NCBI GenBank assembly: GCA_020746835.1
Contig: JAGPNK010000003.1
Span: 434,001-498,000, forward strand
DNA: 64,000 bases
Source: Stachybotrys elegans
Taxonomy: Eukaryota > Ascomycota > Sordariomycetes > Hypocreales > Stachybotryaceae
Direction of reading: 5' to 3'
A program made the translations under genes and the position numbers. The notes beneath the pieces were generated by a model. That model was given only the letters and a program-made list of their open reading frames with translations. It was not told where the DNA came from and searched no databases. This document shows positions 55,575 to 64,000 of the stretch, in pieces (positions within the stretch are counted from its first letter, which is position 1; each line of letters opens with the position of its first letter).

Positions 55575-58080
55575 ATGCCCGACCTACTTGTGCAGGCCCA
55601 TCCAGGGCCGCCTAGCAGGCTCAAAGCCGCCAACATCTCATCTCGTCTCCAAGCAAAACCCGGTCTCGGCAAAACACCTGCGCCGCCCACGCCCGAACGA
55701 GCCATCACAGGCACCATATCCAGAACAATCCGGGAGGCCAACGATCTCTGGCTCTGGTGCAAAGATGGCATGACTCGCCAGCAGCGGGAGCTATTCCAGC
55801 AGCACGAGAACAGGAGGCAATCGCTGTGTCTACGGATGAAAGACGTGAGCAACCACGTATCAATCCATTCTAGCATTGTACTAACGGCCGTAGGCATTGA
55901 CTTTGAAGCAATGGGAGGACGCTGCTCGTGAACTGGATGCTCTCGAAGGCAACGACGAATGGAAACAAGACGCCATGACCGGCGACTATAACGCTGCTCT
56001 CCTCGAGCAGAGACTCCGCCAGTTGGACGAGGCCCGCGCGAGTTGTGATATCCGATCTATGATGCATCTGATACGCACGGCCCTGTCTCGCGATCTCGCT
56101 GGCATGGGAAATGTCGACCTGTACCGTCATTCCTACGTCGGCACTAAGAAGCTCATAGAGCGCTACGTCGAGTCCACCATAGAGACCATCAATGCGGTAG
56201 TCAGCCAGAGCAGTCTCGCCCACGGCATCGATCACAGGGACCTCCTGGAGGGCATGCTTTATTCCCGGCAAAGTTTCGGCCGCAGCGCTTTGCTCCTCTC
56301 TGGCGGCGGCACCTTCGGCATGACGCACATCGGTGTAGCCAAGGCTCTGTTTGAGGCCAATCTTCTTCCACGCATCATCTCTGGCGCCAGCGCAGGTAGC
56401 ATCGTGAGTGCAGTGCTATGCTGCAAGGCAGACGATGAGGTGCCGGGCATGTTGCGCGAGTTTCCTTATGGGGACTTGGCCGTCTTTGAGTCTCAGGATA
56501 ACAAAGACGGCGTGTTGGACCACCTGCGCCGCCTCCTCACAGAGGGAAGCTGGTCCGACATCAAGCATCTCACCCGTGTGATGCGCGAGCTCACAGAAGA
56601 CATAACATTCCAGGAAGCATATAACCGAACCCGCCGCGTCCTCAACATTTGCGTCTCGACAGAATCCATCTACGAGCTTCCCACCCTCCTCAACTATGTC
56701 ACGGCGCCCAACGTCATGATTTGGTCTGCAGTAGCCGCCTCGTGTTCCGTGCCGCTCATATTCAACGCCTCTCCCCTCCTGGTCAAGGACCCTGTTACCG
56801 GGGAGCACAAACCCTGGAACCCAACTCCGCACCACTTCATCGATGGCTCGGTCGACAACGACCTCCCCATGACTCGTCTATCTGAAATGTTCAACGTCAA
56901 TCACTTTATCGTATCTCAGGTCAACCCGCACGTCGTACCGTTTCTCGATAAGAACGATCATCTTTCCCCGGATCAGGCGGAAAGGGAAAAGGCCAGCCAC
57001 GGCGACGAGCTGGATTGGACGTATGCACTCACCTCTATGGCCAAGGAGGAAGCCCTGCACAGGCTTCATTTCATGGCCGAAATGGGATTTATGCCAAATC
57101 TCGCCACAAAGTTTCGCAGCATCCTCAGCCAAAAGTACTCGGGCGACATTACCATCCTGCCGCAGATAAGCGTTCAAGATCTTCCCAAAGTGCTTCAGAA
57201 CCCGACACCGGATTTTATGATTCGCAGCTGCCTGCTCGGAGAACGAGCCACGTGGCCAAAGTTGAGTAGAATTCGCGATCAATGCGCAATCGAGCTGGCA
57301 CTGGATCGGGCCGTGCATTCGCTGAGGACGAGAGTCGTCTTCTCGGAGAGCCAGCGGGATCTGAGAAAGCTGGGTACATCAAGCTTTAGTAGTGCGCGGC
57401 TACGCCTCCAGTCGTCTATATCAACTCTCAAACTACACCAGAGCGTCCCCGAGGACTCGGAACCAAGGGTAACGCGTCGGAACCGCACTCGATCCGGAGG
57501 TAGCCTTTTGCCGCCGGACCCCCGTATGCTGATTGGGGACGACCTGACGGATGACGAAACGGCCGACGAGGAGCGACGCGAGCTTATTACTCGATGCGAA
57601 CGGGCAGGCTCTGTTAATTCCGGGCGCAAGCCGCGGCTGAAGCGGGCGAGCAAGAGCCATCTGCACATTCCGCAGCGCCCGTCGACAGCCATATCGCTCA
57701 CGGGCGGGCATTCGGAGAAGAGGGACTTTGACTTTTCCAAACCTCTGACCCCGCCGTCGGAACGAAGACGAAATCACGGAAACCTGTTGGATAGCGAGTC
57801 GCAGTCGACTGCCGTAGAGGAGCATGACTTTCTCTCTCCCAACACGTGGTCATCTTCCCGCGATACAATCGTGGGCCAAGCCACCTCTCCCCTGGAGGAC
57901 ATCGAGACAAGTGCACAGGACGACCATTCGAGCGAGGCGGACGTGGAGCAGGGCACGGAGGAGAGTGACCTCGAACCTTTTGATGGGCCACATGGGAACA
58001 CACAGCTCTTCAAGCCGATGGACCGCATGGATGCATGCGTCAAGCCAGTGGGTGTAGTGAGCGGATCGCTCTGGGATTGA
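55575..58080 (+). CDS. Patatin-like triacylglycerol lipase (Tgl3/4/5-like)
   Basis: Lipid-droplet type lipase or lysophospholipid acyltransferase. Exons 55575-55844 and 55894-58080 (49-nt intron), 818 residues. The N-terminal region (DUF3336-like: IREANDLWLWCKDGMT, TLKQWEDAARELDALEGNDE) is followed by the patatin domain: oxyanion loop LLSGGGTFGMTHIGVAKALFE, nucleophile elbow GASAGS with Ser256, and catalytic Asp407 in HHFIDGSVDND. This arrangement is that of yeast Tgl3/Tgl4/Tgl5 and fungal homologues, which mobilise storage triacylglycerol. The C-terminal third is disordered, rich in Arg/Ser and acidic residues, with likely phosphorylation sites (for example SKSHLHIPQRPSTA). The start is the first ATG of the coding frame; the upstream frame begins only with TTG. 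tRNA-Arg lies 465 bp downstream. Confidence 0.93.
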
Positions 58081-58545
58081 CTCGTCGAAGGGAGGGTGAG
58101 CTCCGAAGACGAGGACAGCGTTCGAAAGGGGTCTAATTGTTGGCATTCGGGAGTTCAGAGCGAGAGCGGCGACGAGGCTGCACTCCAAGCGCCACAGCTG
58201 AACCTCGAAAAAATGGGAAGCAAAGCCAATTCCGCAGCTTCTTGGATGGATTGGGAGTAACGCATGATATGATATCGGTACATAGCATAGAGTTGGTCGT
58301 GTATAGGGTAATCACGGAAGGCGTTGGGACGAGATCGTCTTGATTATTTACTGTAGCTACTAGGTAGGTAACATGGCATATCCAGCGAGATTAAATATTA
58401 TTAAATACTGTATGCACTGTGATCATTTCAGATTCATGTGTTTGATGTGAATTGAAGATAGAAACAAATCGTGGAGGGAAGCCAATAAGCTGTGGAGATT
58501 TGGTATTCTCCATTCTTAGTGATATCTTGGAGATATCCTCTCATC
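58081..58545. other. Lipase 3' flank
   Basis: AT-leaning 3' untranslated and spacer sequence before the tRNA gene. No other feature. Confidence 0.45.
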
Positions 58546-58630
58546 GGCCGCGTGGCCTAATGGCTAAGGCGCTAGATTTCGGTTCTCATACTTCCTCTAG
58601 AGATTCCAGGTTCGACTCCTGGCGTGGTCG
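58546..58630 (+). tRNA. tRNA-Arg (anticodon TCG), with 12-nt intron
   Basis: The acceptor stem GGCCGCG pairs with CGTGGTC (7 bp with G-T pairs), with discriminator G. The D arm contains GGCCTAATGGCTAAGGC. The anticodon stem CTAGA/TCTAG encloses loop TTTCGG...C with anticodon TCG (58579-58581). A 12-nt intron (58583-58594) lies one base 3' of the anticodon, the canonical nuclear position. The T arm is CCAGG-TTCGACT-CCTGG. The mature length is 73 nt before CCA addition. It decodes CGA. Confidence 0.95.
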
Positions 58631-59942
58631 CTTTTTTTTGTAATTCACGTCGATATTTTTGCACGATGAATATGCACGATTTTGTTGTTTTTGGAGCGGC
58701 ATGCTTAGTGCATGAGGGGGTGAATGTAATTTTGAGGCGCTGGCTACCATGTATTTGCGCAAGTGGGAGGAGGCGCTCGTATGATATCGTATGACTACTT
58801 GGGGAATTGCCTTGGAACTAAAACTATATGGTCACTTCAGAAGCAATAGGAATGTATAGAAGCAGTATGATGCCTCGGCGGACAGCTCTTCAGTGTGATT
58901 AGTAACAATTGTAGTTCTCACCAACAGTGGAATTGTCTAGAACTATGTCTCAGGCGGGCCGGAGACGGAATCCAGCGGCTCGGCCGGGAAATGTCGCGCG
59001 GGACATCGGATGCCGGCGACGGAGGTGCTTGCGCTCGCTACGAGGCGGCCCAATGCCAGGCCAGAGCCCCCGAACGGGCGCCGCAATTCTCTCGAGGGCA
59101 GAGGTGGTCGGAATGGCGTGCGCCATCGAGACCGAGAGCCGGTGAAACAGAGGAGTCCAGGCAGATTGCGTCAAAGGCAGGCGGATTGCAAAATCGACTC
59201 TGGGCGGCCAATGAGGCGGCGCGAGCAGCACGCAATCACGACACTTGGCCAGATGCAGAAATGGTGGGAGGGACCTGGGCGAGCTGGATGCTCGAGGTGC
59301 TGCGTCTGGAGGGTCTTGGAGGGGTAAAAAAGGAGGGGGAGGGGTAACGCAGTGTGGAATCTTGATTCACTGCCATCGTGGAAGCTCTTGTCGTCGAGTC
59401 AATTCAATGCCATTGTCGTGAAAAATAACGTGTCACAATATTGTACTACCACCTCGAGCTCGCGATTCACCCCAAGGTATATAATCTGCAATACAGAATC
59501 AAGCACTGGCTCGTCGGGCGGCGAGGCGAGCTCCCGACATGACGTGATGCTCCCCGCGCATGCAGCGCATATGCACGGTTGATAAGGGCGCAGGAATGGG
59601 CAATAGAAATAAAGCCAAGAAGCATGCCATTGCGGCTGCAGCCCAGCGGCAGCAAATCAGCACGCTTCCCTCCCCGGCTCAGCCTCGCTACCGGGTGGTA
59701 ATCCGTCAATGACAAATGGCACCATCTGGGGCGGCGGGCACGGGATGGCGAAAAGGTGAGGAGACAGAACGAGGAGGAGTGAGGTCTGTTGAATTAGCCT
59801 TCCGAGCTATAAAGTCCCGCTTGCCGTTTCCCCTCATCCTCCACGTAGCTTGAACCTCCCTCCTCCCTCTCTCTCCATACATCCATCGCACACTGCCAGC
59901 ACATCACCAGAAAACTTACCACACCTTACCTTCTCCTCCAAA
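58631..59942. other. Intergenic, peroxiredoxin promoter side
   Basis: GC-rich stretch at 58940-59330 with overlapping frames but no signatures. A TATA-like GAGCTATAAAGTCC lies near 59805, about 135 bp before the peroxiredoxin ATG, with a CT-rich leader following. Confidence 0.4.
58632..58639 (+). terminator. RNA polymerase III terminator
   Basis: A run of eight T starting two bases after the end of tRNA-Arg. Confidence 0.85.
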
Positions 59943-60681
59943 ATGAGTGCTCCTCTCCGCCTGGGCTCCGAGGCCCCCAACTTCAAGGCCGAAACCACCA
60001 ACGGCCCCATCGACTTCCACGAGTTCATCGGCGACAAGTGGACCATCCTCTTCTCCCACCCCGAGGACTACACGCCCGTCTGCACCACCGAGCTCGGCGC
60101 CTTCGCTAAGCTCGAGCCCGAGTTCACCAAGCGCGGCGTCCAGCTCATCGGCCTGTCGGCCAACACGGTCGAGTCGCACGGCGGCTGGATCAAGGATATC
60201 GCCGAGGTCACTGGCGGCAACGTCGCCTTCCCCATCATTGGCGACAAGGAGCGCAAGGTTGCCCTCGCCTACGACATGTAAGCCCTAACCAGCCAAGCTC
60301 TGCCCTCCCTTGCCTTCAGCTGCTGACGCACAACGTCTCAGGATCGACCACCAGGACGCCACCAACGTCGACTCCAAGGGCATTGCCTTCACCATCCGCT
60401 CCGTCTTCTTCATCGACCCCAAGAAGAAGATCCGCACCATCCTCTCCTACCCTGCCTCCACCGGCCGCAACGCCGCCGAGGTCCTCCGCATCATCGACTC
60501 CCTCCAGACCGGCGACAAGTACCGCGTCACCACCCCCATCAACTGGGTCCCCGGTGACGACGTCATCGTCGCTCCCCCCGTTAGTAACGAGGAGGCCAAG
60601 ACTCTCTTCCCTGAGTTCCGCATCGTCAAGCCCTACCTCCGCTTCACTCCTCTTCCCAAGGAGAAGATTGCTGGTAACTAA
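59943..60681 (+). CDS. 1-Cys peroxiredoxin (Prx6 type)
   Basis: Thiol peroxidase that reduces hydrogen peroxide and organic hydroperoxides; fungal members are mitochondrial or cytosolic. Exons 59943-60277 and 60342-60681 (64-nt intron), 224 residues, the normal length. Conserved parts: LGSEAPNFKAETTNGPIDFH, the active site FSHPEDYTPVCTTELG with the peroxidatic Cys in PVCT, RGVQLIGLSANTVESHGGW, and the Prx6-specific C-terminal domain (SYPASTGRNAAEVLRIIDSL, NWVPGDDVIVAPPVS, PYLRFTP). No resolving Cys is visible near the C terminus, consistent with the 1-Cys class. There is no obvious mitochondrial presequence in this start form. The codons are strongly C-ending (CTC, ACC, AAG), suggesting high expression. 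Confidence 0.96.
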
Positions 60682-63600
60682 GCAGGGCGCGAGGGCTGTA
60701 TGTTGGGGTTGTGTGGAAAAACAAAATATTATACCATTGATATGAATGACTTCCGACTAGGTTGCCCGGATGGGCGCTGGGTGTCGGTTTCACCTGTTCC
60801 CTATGTTGTGTAATGACAGGAGTATAAGCAAAGCAAATAAACCAGAAAAAAAAAATCATCAAGATAATACAACCCTTATGTGTACGTGCTTGTCTTGTGT
60901 GGCCAGGACCTTCACTCGTACATACTACTACGGGCCTTCTACTCCGTATGTGGGAATCATTGTCGGTAATTGCAACGGAGTATCTCTGAAACAACAACAC
61001 AAGGCATCCTTTCCATGCGCAAGCCAAAATATCATATCATATGTGTGTGGTGGTGTACATATACTCACCAACAAGGACCACCATGCCAGGCTATGCCCGA
61101 AAGATGCAACTGCCGACGAGAGAGCACACAAGTTTGAGCCATTCGTCATGGTGACGTGGTCCAGGTGTGTTTGGCTAATGAAACAAATGCCAACCAGATA
61201 ATGAAGGTGGTGGTAAAGGCAAGGAGCCGGGTTGATCCCCGAACCATGCCTATAATACGCCGTGATATCTATTATGATGAACGGCGTCTGTTCGCTCGAC
61301 GCCAACCCCCGGCCTCGCGTGTGGTAGGCTGGCCGGATGCCATCTCCGAGAACAGGCTTTCTCACGCTTGCCACGCAAAGGGATGGGGGTTGATGCAGGG
61401 AAAATCGCAATTTATGTGATACGGCCACAAGCCCTTATCTCGAGGAAGCGGGCTGGGCATGTTCGAGAAGGGAAGGCCTTGATGTTCTAGGAAGGACAGA
61501 GCGCGTGGGAAATGAAAAGACCAAGACCAGGCGCCACTACACGGGATGGGACGTGCGGAATATATAGGGATATATTTATATACCTTATGAGGGCTCGGCG
61601 TTTCAAATGCCCACGTTCCTGACGGGAGCGCCTGCAGCCGCCTCGGAGAGTCTCCACGTGGATTGACATTGTGGGATTCTCTGGGCAGCCACCGGGAGCC
61701 TGGTTCACGGGTTGGTCGTTCTCTTCTGTTCGCGAGGCGTGATGCCGAGTCCTGAGGCATTCTGTCGGTAAATCACGGGTGCTCTCCCACGGAAGAGGGA
61801 AGGGTGAGCGAGGGGGGTTAAGGGGGGTTTGAGCACCTTTGTAGGCTAGAGCACTAGGAAACTGCCGTGAGGACCAGGCGCGCGCAGTGCAAGGTGTAGA
61901 TGTATTAGAAGAAGCCCGCAACGGAGCGAAACGGTGGGTATTCTGGCTGACATGTGGCATGGCACCAAGGAGCGATACCATGGGAGTGGAGAGGCGCGAC
62001 GTCAGATTGGAGGTGTGCATTAGTCGTGGCATCAGCACTCAGTGGGTTTGAGATGTGGTAAGAAGGCGAAGAGACGAAGGTCAAGCGTCATGTCAAAGCG
62101 CAGGGGGTATAAGCGCATGCAGCAACGCTTTTCCGCGGGATGCAGGAAGAAAGGACACAATTCATGACTTGGGTTGTAGTTGAGGGGAAAATAAAGAAGA
62201 AGAAAAAAAGGGTAAGAAAAAGCAAACTGTAGGAACTGCTCTTGTTGCCTCTTTTGTGCAGGTTGGTGGTGACGGAAATGTGAGGCGAGGCTGAGGTTTG
62301 CATCCGGTTAGTCACACTAGGAAAAAGAGATGACTTGAAACAGGCAGCAGGAAAAAAAAACCACTAAAAACTGGGAAGTAATGGAAATAGGCATTAATGC
62401 ATCGTTCCATTTTCTAGCGGCCAATCTAGCGGTAAGCAGCCTGGGGCGGGGAGGTATTAACTAATAGGTACCACAGGCCGTTAGCTTCCCGCTGTTTTGG
62501 GTGTGGCCTTTTCCCAATTCGAGGTGGATCGCTCCCTAAAGAGAAGCTGAGACAGGCATGCATCGGCGTGCCTGCCAACGTGACCTGACGTGACCGACGT
62601 CCAATGGGTGCTAACGTGCACTCACGCCCGTTGCAGCCATTCACAAGGCCCAATTCCTCCTTGCCCGGAAGTGCCGCTGGCGGGAATGTTTACGCGGCTG
62701 TTGGCTATTCATGTTTGCTGGCGTGCCAGATTTTACCGTATAGCCGGGTCAAACAACCCGTACATGTACTCCCACGCACAACCTTTTATTTATTATTATT
62801 ATTATTTCTTCCTCTTCTGTACTATCCCGTTCGTCCCAAGGCCGCATGAAACGAAACAACCTGGCCCCGCTTTCTTGGGCCCCGAGAAGATGCCCCTGCC
62901 GGCGTGTGCACCGACTGTGTTGAAATTGTGTGCCGTCTTTTGAATTAATTAGAATGTGGCCCCTGGCGGGGACTGGGCGAGTTCCGAATCTAGTCTCTCT
63001 CTCTCTCGCCTCATTTAATACGGTGCTGTCTGTATATTGCTGGCATTTTATTACCAAGGTATCGATACGTTGATACCTGGCCAGACCCCCATCGCTCCCG
63101 CTAGACGTTTCCTAGCCCTTTTCTAGGTGTTCCATTTGCAGTCGACGGCAGGGCCTCCCACGCCCCTCCCCTCCCCCTTTCCTGGCCGTTCTGCCTGGTC
63201 CGAGGTTTCCCTCCTCCACCATCCGTCTGTCAAACAGTGGCCGTTCTCCCTCCCCCAGACCAGCATCACCGATCGTAGCCTTGGCCTCTTTTTCCTCTTT
63301 GCTTTGCTATCCCTATCTTGCTGCAAGGGCATCCCCTGCACCAGGCTACCCGCACACCCGGCTCTCCCGCCGCCTGTCGTCCGTCGCTTTTCTTCTTTCT
63401 TTGCTTCCTTTCTCGCTGCTCCGCCATCGAGCCACCCCCTGTGAGCATACATACCGCGCGCGCGCACACGTCGTTGAGATATTACCTAAAAGCCCTACCT
63501 GCCGACCGACGACGTCCCCCCCCAACGACGACAAGAGACAAACGGCACGCGCGCGCCCTCTCGGTCCGATCCGTCGCGTGGCAGACAACTCGGCCTGCTT

Positions 63601-64000
63601 GTCTTGCTTGCTTGCTTGGACAAACGCCCCCCTTGCCAGCTTCGAAACAACCTAAAAGAACAGCAAAGCAAGTGACGAGGGCACTGAATCAAGCAAACAG
63701 GAAACAAAGTGGTCCAAGTGCCGGGTTACTAGAGAGCCCACATTGGCTGGACGCACGCACGCACGCACGCGCATCACCGCGCATCACCTAGTAACCCCCG
63801 TATCGACGAATCCCGATTCGATCCTCAACGTCCAACACGGTCCTCGCCGGCCCGGATACTGAACGAGTCGTCCGTCGTCCTGACGTCCAGGTCCGAATCC
63901 TCCCACCCGCTCGGTATGTGCGAATCGTCTTGCCTGTCTCGTCCTTCGCCTTTGCCTCTTTGGCTTCATGTCGTCTTCCTTTCCGCTCCTTCTCCCGTCA
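60682..64000. other. 3.3-kb region without a recognisable gene
   Basis: No protein or RNA gene supported. Holds a TTA/ATT microsatellite (about 62785-62806), a long CT-rich stretch at about 63140-63460, and (ACGC)5 at 63751-63770. The pyrimidine-rich right end, with a possible splice donor GGTATGTGC near 63913, could be the 5' leader of a gene starting beyond the window. Confidence 0.4.

Noticed and set aside
54893..55615. 240-codon plus-strand frame
   Set aside because: Pyrimidine-rich leader upstream of the patatin-like lipase; composition is typical of untranslated sequence and it overlaps the real start out of frame.
58895..59347. 150-codon frame downstream of the tRNA
   Set aside because: Arg/Gly/Ala-rich GC-driven frame mirrored on the other strand, with no family or splice evidence.
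61362..62038. Overlapping minus-strand frames of 130-180 codons
   Set aside because: Pro/Arg/Ser-rich, no signatures and mutually overlapping; likely chance frames.

Overview
The window looks like nuclear DNA of a filamentous ascomycete, most likely a Sordariomycete (Hypocreales-like). The reasons are genes with one to four introns of about 45-80 nt, fungus-specific families (UstYa/DUF3328, 2EXR, DUF3425 bZIP, AA9 with CBM1, cutinase, NACHT STAND protein) and islands of extreme AT content with C-to-T/G-to-A decay that resemble repeat-induced point mutation (RIP). I cannot name the species. Exon models were read by eye from splice signals, frame and family similarity; no alignments were run.

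Layout. 1-5.2 kb: the 3' part of a GPI-anchored aspartic-protease-like gene, a small hypothetical gene, a 2EXR protein and a broken GH1 beta-glucosidase. 5.5-11.9 kb: a RIP-decayed element with long terminal inverted repeats that carries a nested 1,008-bp mini LTR element. 13-20.3 kb: cutinase, Nudix hydrolase, a nucleoside-phosphorylase-like protein, and a bZIP regulator divergent from an aldo-keto reductase. 20.5-21.4 kb: a second AT-rich island. 22-29.6 kb: a DUF2306 membrane protein, a HeLo-like/ankyrin gene, a decayed copy of one of its exons carrying a Mutator-like MITE, a 136-bp tandem duplication, a hypothetical gene and a broken kinase-like gene. 30.9-42.5 kb: a cytochrome P450, a P1B heavy-metal ATPase with a Cys-rich N terminus, a secreted Kex2-site repeat protein, a UstYa-family protein and a CBM1-bearing AA9 LPMO. 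46.8-53.1 kb: a 2,055-residue NACHT STAND protein. 55.6-60.7 kb: a patatin-like lipase, tRNA-Arg(TCG) with an intron, and a 1-Cys peroxiredoxin. The last 3.3 kb holds no gene I can support.

The most interesting part is 37.7-40.8 kb. A signal-peptide precursor with seven tandem units, each with a Lys-Arg processing site, is transcribed divergently from a UstYa (DUF3328) gene. This pairing (Kex2-processed repeat precursor plus UstYa) is the hallmark of fungal dikaritin-type RiPP loci such as ustiloxin and asperipin. The repeated peptide here is unlike known cores: it is His/Gly/Arg/Asn-rich with no Tyr or Phe, and it alternates with acidic spacers. It may be a new kind of ribosomal peptide, or an unmodified cationic or metal-binding peptide. 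A heavy-metal ATPase on one side and a copper-dependent AA9 enzyme on the other make a copper link conceivable, but that link is inference only.
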